Of a stretch of DNA of 64,000 nt, positions 7,169 to 15,809 are shown piece by piece. Below the pieces are notes generated by a model that saw only the letters and a list, made by a program, of their open reading frames with translations, ran no database searches and was not told where the DNA came from. Every line of letters begins with the position of its first letter. Within the stretch, counting starts at the first letter, position 1. Both the position numbers and the translations under genes were made by a program. The DNA is from Candidatus Aminicenantota bacterium (GTDB lineage Bacteria; Acidobacteriota; Aminicenantia; UBA2199), in assembly GCA_026393835.1 (NCBI GenBank), contig JAPKZK010000157.1:1-64000 (forward strand), given 5' to 3'.

Positions 7169-7327
7169 TTAAAATGTGAGTGCGATATTGTCAAATGCTT
7201 GTGCGGCTTTAAATGATTTAAGATTTCTCAGATCATTTTTTTGCCCTGACTTCCACAAAGCATATTGAAACCGGAGTTTGAGCCAGACTTCGGAATTGCG
7301 ACCAAATACTTTATACTTTCGATAAAC
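7169..7327 (-). pseudogene. Possible gene remnant (52-codon open stretch, no start)
   Basis: A minus-strand frame open from 7327 to a TAA at 7169 reads like protein (FGRNSEVWLKLRFQYALWKSG, then LRNLKSFKAAQAFDNIAL) but has no start codon and is closed upstream by a TAG. It is probably the C-terminal scrap of a lost gene. Family not recognised. It fills most of the gap before the YgiT-type gene. Confidence 0.3.
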
Positions 7328-7422
7328 CTAGCCCGAACAGGCCACACCCGAAGTTAAAGCGGTCCCTTCGTCCCTTCGGGAGGGGCTTGATTAATTGCGG
7401 GGAATTAGGTAAAAAGGGGGTA

Positions 7423-7451
7423 TTGACTTTTTCCGATTATTCTATTACAAT
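7423..7451 (+). promoter_or_regulatory. Predicted sigma70 promoter of the YgiT-type gene
   Basis: TTGACT (7423-7428), 17-bp spacer, TACAAT (7446-7451), 30 bp before the start codon at 7482. Near-consensus. Confidence 0.7.
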
Positions 7452-7481
7452 CTTTCCGGATTTGATTCCCGGTGAAAAAAT

Positions 7482-7760
7482 ATGGAGATTAAACAGATAA
7501 TCGACGCGAATATACCAATGACACCTTTCAATAAATGCCCTATTTGTGAGGGAGAAATCGTCAAAAAAGACGTGGATAAAATTTTAATGGGAGGCACTAA
7601 TACCGCTGTCATTCGTGTAGAGGCGGAAGTGTGCTTACACTGCGGAGAACGTTTGTATTCCCCGGAAGTTATTCAAAAATTTGAAAAAATTCGCTTTAAG
7701 CTATCTCATCAACAAACAAAAGATTTCAAATTGATGGGGCAAGCTTTCCAGGTGGCGTAA
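7482..7760 (+). CDS. YgiT-type zinc-finger protein (MqsA N-terminal-like)
   Basis: 92 residues. Two CxxC pairs (CPIC, about residue 19, and CLHC, about 52) make the zinc site of YgiT/MqsA-type antitoxins, with the GGTNTAVIRVEAEVC core and the YSPEVIQKFE end typical of the family. In most genomes this protein follows a DUF4258 or MqsR-like RNase toxin; none lies next to it here, so it is an orphan antitoxin or a stand-alone regulator. No DNA-binding HTH half is present. It has its own strong promoter and converges on gspF. Confidence 0.85.
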   Translation: MEIKQIIDANIPMTPFNKCPICEGEIVKKDVDKILMGGTNTAVIRVEAEVCLHCGERLYSPEVIQKFEKIRFKLSHQQTKDFKLMGQAFQVA

Positions 7761-7824
7761 TAAGAATCTTGGTGTACCTTGGTGCCTTCGTGCCTTGGTG
7801 GCAAAAATTTCATGGTTCTGCCCT

Positions 7825-9066
7825 TTAAAATTTAATATCGCTCAAATTCAATATAATCGGCAAGATAGTCATAATCAATAATCCGATGAATAACGCAACA
7901 AACAATATGATCAACGGCTCTAATAAATTCATGTACCTCCGGGTCTTCTTTAAAAACCGCTCACTCATGAAATTATAAAGCTCTTTCAATACCTCCGGCA
8001 GCGTGCCCGACTCCTCCCCTACCCGGATCATGTTGGGCACGATCTCCGGGAATATCCCCGTCTCTTTTAAGGCATTGGCCAGGGTTTCGCCTTTGCGCAA
8101 CGCGAGCGATGCATTCTTTAATTTGTTCTTTACCGGAACGGACGAAAAACTCTCCAACGCCAGGTCCAACGACGCTAAAATCGGCACGCCACCGGAAAGC
8201 AAATTACTCAACGAATGCAAAAAATGTAAATTCTCCGACGAAAACTTGATGGTCTTGATTAACGGCAGCTTATTTAAAAGGTTATTAAAAAAAAGTTTCA
8301 CTTCCGGCTTCCGGCTAAGATATAACAGGACTGCCAATAGCAAGATAATCACAATGATTACCACATCCTGGTGCGCATTTAAAAATGAACTGATGCTGAA
8401 CAACACCCGCGTGTGAAACGGCAGCACGACTTTGAAACCGGTCACGATGGATTCGAACCGGGGAATCACATAAACCAACATCACATAAAGCGCCATCAGG
8501 CTCGTTCCCATAAGCACCATCGGGTAAATCATGGCATTGGTGATTTCGCTCTTGATTTTGATGGATTTCTCAAGACTCACGGCGATATTCAAAAAACACT
8601 CCCCCAACTGCCCGGTCTTTTCCCCCATGCGAATAATAGGGATATACGCCCCGAAATTGTAAAGCTTTCCCGCCGCGTTTCCTTCCAGGATATCCGAAAA
8701 ATTCCGGCCCTCTTTCAAATCGAACAACACCCCCTCCAGGAACTTTTTCATGGCCTCCTTGCCGGTCTCATCGATAATCATTCGCAAGGCCCGCATTACC
8801 GGCACCCCGGCTTTCAGGATAACCCCCAATTCATAAAACAAATTGTAAATGTCCTCGTCCCGCACTGTACCGGAACTTAAGCGGTTTCTCAACCGCTGGA
8901 TTTCCTGTAACAGTTGCTGTTTCCTTTGTTTTTTCTCCTTTGCCTCTACCAGCAGCAGGCCGCTGCGGCTGATATCGTTTTGCAGCGCCGCCAGGTCCGG
9001 GTATTCCCGGCTAAACTCCTCCATGCGACTGCTTTTATTAATGACCTTCACATGATAGAGCGGCAT
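7825..9066 (-). CDS. gspF: Type II secretion inner-membrane platform protein GspF
   Basis: 413 residues, the normal length. Two repeated T2SSF domains (about residues 70-195 and 275-395), with the DLKEGRNFSDIL and LRKGETLANALKETGIFP helices and the GEKTGQLGE / GEESGTLPEVL signatures. Three membrane segments lie near residues 170-200, 220-245 and 385-410. GspF links the ATPase GspE to the pseudopilus. It is the last gene of the operon, 9 bp after gspE. Confidence 0.95.
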   Translation of the reverse strand: MPLYHVKVINKSSRMEEFSREYPDLAALQNDISRSGLLLVEAKEKKQRKQQLLQEIQRLRNRLSSGTVRDEDIYNLFYELGVILKAGVPVMRALRMIIDETGKEAMKKFLEGVLFDLKEGRNFSDILEGNAAGKLYNFGAYIPIIRMGEKTGQLGECFLNIAVSLEKSIKIKSEITNAMIYPMVLMGTSLMALYVMLVYVIPRFESIVTGFKVVLPFHTRVLFSISSFLNAHQDVVIIVIILLLAVLLYLSRKPEVKLFFNNLLNKLPLIKTIKFSSENLHFLHSLSNLLSGGVPILASLDLALESFSSVPVKNKLKNASLALRKGETLANALKETGIFPEIVPNMIRVGEESGTLPEVLKELYNFMSERFLKKTRRYMNLLEPLIILFVALFIGLLIMTILPIILNLSDIKF

Positions 9067-9075
9067 GGTTGTTTC

Positions 9076-10758
9076 TTAAGTCACCCGGAAAATCTCTTCA
9101 GCCGTGGTCACTCCACCGGCCCATTTCAACACGGCATCTTCCCGCAGGGATTTAAAACCTTTCGCTGCCAACACCGGCCTCAATTGGTCGTATTCTTTAT
9201 ATTTCAACAGCGCGGATTTCAAATCGGCTGAAAATTCCAGGATTTCAAATACCCCGACCCGGCCCTTATACCCGGTGCCCGCACATTGCTCGCAGCCCTT
9301 GCCTTTTTGAAGCGACAGGGTAGCCGGCGAATGTTTGGCCCGGATCGACTCCAGTTCCAGCTCATCCTTGATGGTCCTGGGCACGGCAACGGGCGCGGCG
9401 CAAAAAGGACAGATTTTCCTCACCAACCGCTGCGCCACAACGCCCAACAACGACGCATTCACCAGGTAATCGTCCACCCCCATGTCGATCAACCGCGTCA
9501 CCGCCGAAAGCGCATCATTGGTATGCAGCGTCGCCAACACCAGGTGCCCGGTCAACGACGCCCGGATAGCGATTTCCGCCGTCTCTTTATCCCGGATTTC
9601 ACCGATCATCACGATGTCCGGGTCCTGCCGCAATATGTTGCGCAGGATATTGGCAAAGGACAACCCGATCTGCTCCTGCACCTGGATCTGGGAAATGCCC
9701 TCGATCTGATACTCCACCGGGTCCTCCACGGTAATGATCTTCCGCTCCTCGCGGTTTAACCCGTTTAATACCGAATATAGGGTGGTGGACTTGCCTGAAC
9801 CGGTGGGACCCGTGACCAATATTAACCCGAAATTGTGCGCGATCAGGCGGTTTATTTTCTTGATATCATCCCCCATCAACCCCAGGGTTTCGATTTTGTA
9901 ATCGATATTCTCTTTCTCCAATAACCGCATCACGATGTTCTCGCCGTAAATGGTGGGCAAAGTGGAAACCCGGATATCGAACAACCGGCCCGCTACTTTC
10001 ACCTGGATACGGCCATCCTGCGGCAATCGCTTCTCCCCAATGTCCATGTCGGCCATGATCTTGATCCGCGATAGCACCGCCGCCGCTGTGTCCGATAATA
10101 CGCGGTCGATGTCTTTTAATACGCCGTCGATTCGATAGCGGATTTTTAAGTAATCGCTGTGGCTCTCTAAATGGATGTCAGAAGACCTATAATCGGCGGC
10201 CCGCGAGATCATGGAATTGACAAACTTGATAATGGGCGCCTCCGCCGCCAGGTCTTTTAATTTCTCTACCTCGTTCCGGTTATACGCGGAATCATCCGGC
10301 TTAAGGTATTTGACGCCGAATAGCCCGGTAAGCTCCCTATATTGCCGGTCATCCGCCAATAAAAATACGGCGCCGTACCCGGCGTAAAATCCCCCCACTA
10401 CCTCCACCCCATACAAATTCATGGGGTCCCGCAGGGCAAAATACATTTTCTTTTCACCCTCCCTGGCAAATAACGGGATAACCTCATTGGCAATATACCA
10501 CGCCGGCTGTATCTCCATCAACGGCTCAAAAACTACTTCGGAAAAATCTTTGACTACTTCATTGACCCGCGGCATGCCAAACTGCCGCGCTAACACTGCC
10601 GTAACCTGCGCCTCAGAAATTAACCCGGAATGTAATAAGATTTCCCCCAGCTTCCCTTTATACTCCTGCTGGAACCTGAGCGCTTTATCCAACTCCTCAC
10701 GGTCCACTCCAAAATCCGCGGCCAAAATTTCTCCAAATAATTTGAATCGATTACTCAT
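9076..10758 (-). CDS. gspE: Type II secretion ATPase GspE
   Basis: 560 residues. The N-terminal T2SSE_N domain (about 1-150) is followed by the ATPase core with Walker A GPTGSGKSTTLY (about residue 318), Asp box, Walker B DPDIVMIGEIRD, the His box LATLHTND, and the metal-binding insertion CPFC...CEQC of GspE/PilB proteins. It powers pseudopilus assembly from the cytoplasmic face. The GGAGG used for its start lies within a palindromic element (10768-10825) between it and gspG. Confidence 0.95.
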   Translation of the reverse strand: MSNRFKLFGEILAADFGVDREELDKALRFQQEYKGKLGEILLHSGLISEAQVTAVLARQFGMPRVNEVVKDFSEVVFEPLMEIQPAWYIANEVIPLFAREGEKKMYFALRDPMNLYGVEVVGGFYAGYGAVFLLADDRQYRELTGLFGVKYLKPDDSAYNRNEVEKLKDLAAEAPIIKFVNSMISRAADYRSSDIHLESHSDYLKIRYRIDGVLKDIDRVLSDTAAAVLSRIKIMADMDIGEKRLPQDGRIQVKVAGRLFDIRVSTLPTIYGENIVMRLLEKENIDYKIETLGLMGDDIKKINRLIAHNFGLILVTGPTGSGKSTTLYSVLNGLNREERKIITVEDPVEYQIEGISQIQVQEQIGLSFANILRNILRQDPDIVMIGEIRDKETAEIAIRASLTGHLVLATLHTNDALSAVTRLIDMGVDDYLVNASLLGVVAQRLVRKICPFCAAPVAVPRTIKDELELESIRAKHSPATLSLQKGKGCEQCAGTGYKGRVGVFEILEFSADLKSALLKYKEYDQLRPVLAAKGFKSLREDAVLKWAGGVTTAEEIFRVT

Positions 10759-10767
10759 TTAAAAAAT

Positions 10768-10825
10768 GCCTCCGGCGGCCAAAACCCTTTTTGAAAAAAG
10801 GGTTTTGGATTCCCAAAAACTTTTA
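10768..10825. repeat. Palindromic element (intergenic, gspG-gspE)
   Basis: Minus-strand order: AAAAGTTTTTGGGAATCC, hairpin AAAACCC-TTTTTTC-AAAAAGGGTTTT, then GGCCGCCGGAGGC. The same architecture occurs at 13444-13503, 17501-17552 and 47359-47430. It touches the gspG stop codon and supplies a GGAGG upstream of gspE. Confidence 0.75.
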
Positions 10826-11257
10826 GTTAATTTCCCAATTGTTGATGTCCTTGTTCTCGCCCTCACCACCCGGCAAACCATCCGCACCCAAACTCACTAT
10901 CTCAAACGTGTAATTCTTGCCCGGATACGTGTAAACATAATCCTTACCCCAGGGATCCTTCGGAATACCCTTCTCCAAATAAGGGCCATCCCAATTGGAA
11001 ATACCTCCGGTGTTCTCCATTAAAATCTTCAATCCCTCTTCCGTCGTAGGATACCGCCCCGTGTCCAACTTGAACATCTTTACCGAATTCTCAATCATCA
11101 CTATCTGCGTCTTGGTAATCTGCTGCTTGGACTTCTCTACCTTCTTAAACAACCGCGGCCCCACCAACGCGGCAATCAAACTCAAAATGATTACCACAAT
11201 AATTATCTCAATCAACGTAAATCCCTTTTCATTGTTCCTAATTTTTATTCTATTCAT
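10823..11257 (-). CDS. gspG: Major pseudopilin GspG
   Basis: 144 residues. Type IV prepilin signal KG-FTLIEIIIVVIILSLIAAL: cleavage after Gly and N-methylation of Phe expected. The C-terminal half shows the GspG hallmarks: DTGRYPTTEEGLKIL, WDGPYLEKGIPKDPWG and VSLGADGLPGGEGENKDI, the last being the calcium-binding loop. It is the main pseudopilus subunit. Its ATG overlaps the gspD stop by 4 nt. Confidence 0.96.
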   Translation of the reverse strand: MNRIKIRNNEKGFTLIEIIIVVIILSLIAALVGPRLFKKVEKSKQQITKTQIVMIENSVKMFKLDTGRYPTTEEGLKILMENTGGISNWDGPYLEKGIPKDPWGKDYVYTYPGKNYTFEIVSLGADGLPGGEGENKDINNWEIN

Positions 11258-13545
11258 TTCTTTTTCTCCGAAGTTGAAATAACATCTTCATTAACCGAAT
11301 ATAATTTCTTCACCGCCTCCACGATCTCCTTCATATCATTATTCTTCCGGATCGTTTTCGAGTTGATAAAGACCACCAATTCCGTTTTTTTGATTTGCTT
11401 TTTTTCATTTTTAAACAGGCTGCCCAACAACGGGATTCTCGACAACACAGGAATACCCGATCCCCCCGTGGAAAGCTTCTTCTGGAACAACCCACCGATA
11501 AACGCAATCTCACCCTCATTCACAATCAATGTTGTTTTGATGGTCCGCTTCAAAATCTCAGGCGAAGAAATATCCGATGTCTTGTTCTCCAACGCCTCGC
11601 TGACCTCCTGCGAAATCTCCAACGAAATCTTGTTATCCGTCAGGATCGCGGCTTTTACTTTTAAAATAATCCCCGTATTGATATACTGAACCGACCGGAT
11701 AGGATAAAGATTACCCACCTGCCCCGTGGAAATAGCCGTCTCGCTGGCAATCACCGGCACATCCGAGCCCACGGAAATCTCGGCTTGCTCGTTCTCCACT
11801 ACCGTCAACTTGGGGGTGGAAATAATATTGATCTGACTGTTCTGCACCAACGCATTCATCAGTAGTTCATATTGCCCTTTCTCCAACACCCCGCCGGCAA
11901 AAAGATTACTCCCCAACGGGGCAAGAATGTTCCCGGCCTCGTCCTGGCCCTTGTACACGCCGAGACCACCCTTGGTGCCGAATTGGGTGTTGCGAATATA
12001 TCGGTTGATCCAGAACTCAATGCCCAATTGCGTAGACCGGTCAAGTGAAACTTCGCCGATGATGACTTCGACAAATACTTGCTGCCGCGGCACATCAATG
12101 CGCTGGATAATGTCCCGGTATTTCTTGAACTCTACCGGCGTGGCTATAATAACCACGGAATTCGTCTCCAACACCGGGATAATAATCACCGACTCTTCAG
12201 TAAGACTGTCCGAACCCGCCCCCGGTTTCCTGTTGCCCTCCGCCCCCGGGAGGTCCCTGACATTAACATTTTGCCCGCCTGGGGACGGGTTATCCGTTTT
12301 CCCCGTCGTATTATCGCCCTTAACGCCGCTGCCCCGGCCCTGTGAACTGCGCGTACGGGAAAGACGGGATAAATCCGGCGACGTTCCGCGGGAATAACTT
12401 TGCAGTATCTCGTAAACCGCATCCACCTGGACGTTTTTCAACTTGTAAGCAAAAACCTTTTTCGCTTCCCCCGCGGCTTCCGGGATATCCAACTTCTCCA
12501 GCCAATACAACACCCGCTGGATCCACTCGCTGACGGAAGATATAACTATCAGGCTGTTGAGTTTTTGGATGGGAATAAAAAGAATGCCTCCGCTTTTTTC
12601 CGTGATGGTCGGGTTGATGCCTTCGGCCGCCAACAGTTCCATTACTTTCGTTTCAAACGCATCGATGTCCCAGTATTCCGGCGTCGCCATCAGGATGGCT
12701 TTCTCTTTGAACTGCGAGCGGTCCAACAAATCGATAAAAGAAAGTGTGTACCTGATATCTTCGTAATTGCCGTTGATAACCAGCAAGTTCAATTCCGGGA
12801 CGGGAATGACCACGGCTTGTGGGGGCATCATTTTTTCCAGGACTGCTTTTAATATGCCGGGGTCGATGTTGTAAAAAGGAACCAGCATGGTGACCTCTTC
12901 CCCGCCGGTAAGGTTAAGGTTGTCCGGGATACGGCGGCCGTAGATCAGCGCGCCGCGCATGGTGGCAATCCGGCCTTTCTCCGCGGCATCGAATACATAG
13001 ATATTCTCTTTTTTCTCCACTGTGATATCCACCATGCGTAAAATCTGGGTGAAAAGAGCAAAAGCGCGGTCTGCTTTTAAATCTTCGGTCATTTTGACGG
13101 TTATGCGCCGGGTCGCGGCCCTGGCTGAGTCGGTGATCAAGTAATTTTGTTTGAAAACGCCGGTCATCATGGTCTCGATAAAATCCGGGACGGCAATATC
13201 GTCGAAATTCATCAGGTACTGGGCTTGTTTAGCGCCGGCGCTGCTGACGACGGATTCACCTTCGATGGGCTGTTGGACCCAGACGAATTTGTCCTTTTTC
13301 GTTTTCTCCGCTTTCTTTTCGACTTTCGCTTTTTTCTCAGCAGTTGGTCTTTCTTTGATAATGTTCACCGGCTCCGGGCGCGACACACAGGCGGTGAGAG
13401 TTACCAGGAACATTATAACTATCCAGGCCAGGGGAAAAAATATCAAAAGTTTTTGGGGGTGTCGGGACCTTTTTTCAAAAAGGTCCTGACCCGCCGGAGG
13501 CAAAGGTGAATTTAAATCAATCTGTTGGCTAATTTGTTTTTTCAT
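11254..13545 (-). CDS. gspD: Outer-membrane secretin GspD
   Basis: 763 residues. Lipoprotein-type signal: hydrophobic stretch to LTAC with Cys53. N0/N1-N3 ring-building domains (about 100-400), then a polar Ser/Gly/Asn-rich insert (about 385-450), and the secretin domain with VFVEVIIGEVSLD, the VPVIAS segment, and the EGEIAFIGGLFQKK and GIPVLSRIPLLGSLFK signature near the end. It forms the gated outer-membrane channel. Oddity: residues 14-37 are encoded by a palindromic element, lengthening the N-terminus and making part of the signal peptide. The start at 13545 overlaps gspC by 17 nt. Confidence 0.95.
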   Translation of the reverse strand: MKKQISQQIDLNSPLPPAGQDLFEKRSRHPQKLLIFFPLAWIVIMFLVTLTACVSRPEPVNIIKERPTAEKKAKVEKKAEKTKKDKFVWVQQPIEGESVVSSAGAKQAQYLMNFDDIAVPDFIETMMTGVFKQNYLITDSARAATRRITVKMTEDLKADRAFALFTQILRMVDITVEKKENIYVFDAAEKGRIATMRGALIYGRRIPDNLNLTGGEEVTMLVPFYNIDPGILKAVLEKMMPPQAVVIPVPELNLLVINGNYEDIRYTLSFIDLLDRSQFKEKAILMATPEYWDIDAFETKVMELLAAEGINPTITEKSGGILFIPIQKLNSLIVISSVSEWIQRVLYWLEKLDIPEAAGEAKKVFAYKLKNVQVDAVYEILQSYSRGTSPDLSRLSRTRSSQGRGSGVKGDNTTGKTDNPSPGGQNVNVRDLPGAEGNRKPGAGSDSLTEESVIIIPVLETNSVVIIATPVEFKKYRDIIQRIDVPRQQVFVEVIIGEVSLDRSTQLGIEFWINRYIRNTQFGTKGGLGVYKGQDEAGNILAPLGSNLFAGGVLEKGQYELLMNALVQNSQINIISTPKLTVVENEQAEISVGSDVPVIASETAISTGQVGNLYPIRSVQYINTGIILKVKAAILTDNKISLEISQEVSEALENKTSDISSPEILKRTIKTTLIVNEGEIAFIGGLFQKKLSTGGSGIPVLSRIPLLGSLFKNEKKQIKKTELVVFINSKTIRKNNDMKEIVEAVKKLYSVNEDVISTSEKKK
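13444..13503. repeat. Palindromic element inside the gspD coding sequence
   Basis: Same family as 10768-10825: CAAAAGTTTTTGGGGG, GGACC-TTTTTTCAAAAA-GGTCC hairpin, CCGCCGGAGGC. On the coding strand it is read in frame and encodes PPAGQDLFEKRSRHPQKLLIF, which merges into the signal peptide. Confidence 0.8.
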
Positions 13546-14080
13546 TATCGTGTATCTCTTTAATTTCTTGCGATTGAAATATTTTATAAGTGCGGCTCAG
13601 GCCTTCGCTGTCGATGACAACCACGGAAAAAGGTTCCAGTTTTTTAATGCGGTAGTTATCGTTAATGGCTGCGCCTTCGGGGATTAAGCGAATCTTGTTG
13701 TCGGCCTGGGTACGTACTGCCAGGTAGAGGCGGTCTTTTTTCACGACCCCGAGGATTGTATAGTCGGACGGTTTATCTTTTTCTCCCCCTGCTGAATCGG
13801 CGCCGCTGCTTTTTCTCTCTTTAAAACTAAAAATATCCAATGTCGCGTTCCCGTCCGGGGGGATCGTATGAAAAGAGGGCGGTGTAACCGGCAAATCTTC
13901 GTTCTCATTTTGATTTTCGACGACGCCGGCCGTTTCCTTGCCGGGTTTGATTTCGCGTTCGCCGCGGTAATCCCGGTAGACGCCGAAGAGATAGTAAAAC
14001 CCGTAAACGAACGCCAGTAAAATCAATCCAGGCGCCAGGCGCTGGAGTATGGCCGGGTTTATTTTTTTCATGGCTTTCAT
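13529..14080 (-). CDS. gspC: GspC-like periplasmic/inner-membrane protein
   Basis: 183 residues. One N-terminal membrane helix (about 15-32), a polar linker (about 40-90), then a small beta domain (about 100-175) with SDYTILGVVKKDRLYLAV, RLIPEGAAINDNYRIKKL and SVVVID, matching the homology region of GspC/PilP that contacts the secretin N0 domain. Placed directly before gspD, as usual. No PDZ domain. It could be named PilP-like instead; role as platform-secretin connector is inferred. Confidence 0.75.
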   Translation of the reverse strand: MKAMKKINPAILQRLAPGLILLAFVYGFYYLFGVYRDYRGEREIKPGKETAGVVENQNENEDLPVTPPSFHTIPPDGNATLDIFSFKERKSSGADSAGGEKDKPSDYTILGVVKKDRLYLAVRTQADNKIRLIPEGAAINDNYRIKKLEPFSVVVIDSEGLSRTYKIFQSQEIKEIHDNEKTN

Positions 14081-14601
14081 TTTGACCGCACCCCCACCAG
14101 TTCCACCAGCAGCCCTACCCTGACCGAAGTCTCGATATGCAATTTAATCGTATAACCCGCCACATAGATATTCCTGGCGTCCTGCGCCAATGAAGAAAAG
14201 AAACGCGCCGCATCCGGGTACCCGCCAACGATGGTGATATTGTACTTGAATAGGGTAAACTCCCCGGCCTCCTCCACCTCGGAACGGTAGGAATCTACTT
14301 TCAGGTTATTGGCATCGATTATTTTCATTATCCCGGCAATGGTATCGGCCTTGATTTTCTCGGGGTCGGATTTGCTGTCCAGGGGGATATAGTATTGGGC
14401 AAATACGGCTTCGCTCTGCTGGAGTTTGCTGAAATTCCGGCGCAGTTTTTCTTCGTTCTTGATCAGTTTCAGCATCTTTTTGTTTTCCCGCATCAGGTCC
14501 TGTCCGGTCAGCAGCAGGAACACCGATATTGCGGCTAACGCAACTGCCAGCGCCGCCTTGACCACGATGCCCCTGGGGATAAAATCGAATTTCCGCATCA
14601 T
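14077..14601 (-). CDS. GspM/PilO-like assembly platform protein
   Basis: 174 residues: short cytoplasmic start, membrane helix (about 12-32), coiled coil (about 35-65), then a ferredoxin-like periplasmic domain (SYRSEVEEAGEFTLFKYNITIVGGYPDAARFFSSL), as in PilO/GspM. Partner of the GspL-like protein; 4-nt overlaps with both neighbours show translational coupling. The platform likely anchors GspE and GspF. Confidence 0.8.
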   Translation of the reverse strand: MMRKFDFIPRGIVVKAALAVALAAISVFLLLTGQDLMRENKKMLKLIKNEEKLRRNFSKLQQSEAVFAQYYIPLDSKSDPEKIKADTIAGIMKIIDANNLKVDSYRSEVEEAGEFTLFKYNITIVGGYPDAARFFSSLAQDARNIYVAGYTIKLHIETSVRVGLLVELVGVRSK

Positions 14602-15788
14602 GGCATCACCTCCAGGAGTATCTCGATTTCGAATTTTTCACGTTGGGAATAGACGTTTTTAGTGACCGTGGAGGAAAATTTCACTTCCTTGAACAGGCCG
14701 CTTTTGCGCAGACGGTCCAGCAGTTCCAGGCTGTTGCCGGAGTACCCTTCGATAAGAATTTTTCCTTCCCCCAGGGCATATCCGATCAACATCGAATCAT
14801 CGCCCAGGCAGTCGGCGATGGTTTCCAGGAACAGCAAATGGTCCGGGTACGCCGCAATCTTTTGTTTGATGCGGTTCAAGCGAAATTCCACCTGTTCCGA
14901 AGCGTTCAATACATTTTGAATCCCGGCGAACTGTTCGTTAAAGCGCCCGTTGTCCTTTTTTAAGGAAACGACTCCCGCCGCCAGGATAAGGACCGTCAGC
15001 AGCAGCAGGAAGATAATAATATTGAGGCACCGGTTCCAGCGCCGGATAATATTTTTGATGTTTTTCAGTTGTTTGTTTTCAGAGATATTGGAGAATTTTT
15101 TCTTCACCGGCGAATGGTCCGGCAGGAAGTAATACCTGGATTTATCAGCGATGAAGTCCACGCCGATATCGTAATGGCCGTACGCGCGTCCATCACCGCC
15201 GGCGCCGGTTCCGCCGCCTTCCAGGGGGCCCAGGTCCACTTCCGTCAGCACTTTTATTTTATCGTTATCCGCCGGGGAGAATTTCCGGATCAAGGTAATG
15301 ATGTGGGTCCATATGTGGGATTGATCTTTTTCAAACAGCGAATAAAAATCCGCGCCGTTATAATAAATAATTTCAAAACCGGTCATGCGTTTAAAGACAA
15401 AGAACCGGTAATCCCGGGCCGCAGCCGGGTCGCCTTTAAAAATCAACGATTCCGGCACCTCGTCGTAGAAGTAACTCTCCACGTTCACCAGGGAGGCGAT
15501 GGATTGGCCCACCCAGGAGAAAAACTTTTTCTCCTGTTGTTTCTCGCTGCTGTAGATGATATTCAAGAATTGGTCGTTAAAGGGGATAAAGTGCCGTTGG
15601 ATATTTAAAACATGGCTGTCTTTCATCCGTTTCTTAGAATCGATGGAGAACATGCGGAAGAACAATTGTTCACGGTTGATCACCAGGTACAGGCGGCTCT
15701 TTTTCAAGGGCAGGTCTTGTTCCGACGGGTAAATATCCCCGGTGGCCGGATCAAAAAAATAAACCGACATCGTTTCACTCATCATCAT
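14598..15788 (-). CDS. gspL: GspL-like (PilM/PilN-fused) platform protein
   Basis: 396 residues. Residues 1-240 are a diverged actin-like cytoplasmic domain (as GspL/PilM), residue range about 262-283 is a membrane helix (LNIIIFLLLLTVLILAAGVV), and the rest is a PilN-like periplasmic domain with coiled coil and ferredoxin-like end (MLIGYALGEGKILIEGYSG). Together with GspM it holds the GspE ATPase at the membrane. The start lies in a 7-bp tandem repeat and several ATGs are possible (15788, 15785, 15782, 15770). Confidence 0.8.
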   Translation of the reverse strand: MMMSETMSVYFFDPATGDIYPSEQDLPLKKSRLYLVINREQLFFRMFSIDSKKRMKDSHVLNIQRHFIPFNDQFLNIIYSSEKQQEKKFFSWVGQSIASLVNVESYFYDEVPESLIFKGDPAAARDYRFFVFKRMTGFEIIYYNGADFYSLFEKDQSHIWTHIITLIRKFSPADNDKIKVLTEVDLGPLEGGGTGAGGDGRAYGHYDIGVDFIADKSRYYFLPDHSPVKKKFSNISENKQLKNIKNIIRRWNRCLNIIIFLLLLTVLILAAGVVSLKKDNGRFNEQFAGIQNVLNASEQVEFRLNRIKQKIAAYPDHLLFLETIADCLGDDSMLIGYALGEGKILIEGYSGNSLELLDRLRKSGLFKEVKFSSTVTKNVYSQREKFEIEILLEVMP

Positions 15789-15809
15789 TCATCATTCATC
15801 ATTCATCAT
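15782..15809. repeat. Heptamer tandem repeat (TCATCAT)x4 at the gspK/gspL junction
   Basis: Four perfect copies of TCATCAT on the plus strand (ATGATGA on the coding strand). They cover the gspK stop and gspL start codons, so copy number would change spacing between the two genes. The same heptamer is repeated at 44296-44330 and 62577-62604. Confidence 0.85.

Noticed and set aside
6991..7194. 67-residue version of the small gene before the HEPN operon
   Set aside because: Its start would lie upstream of the consensus promoter; the 40-residue version fits promoter and ribosome-binding site.
7369..7390. CCCTTCG-CCCTTCGGGAGGGG hairpin as terminator
   Set aside because: No T-run and no gene ending next to it.
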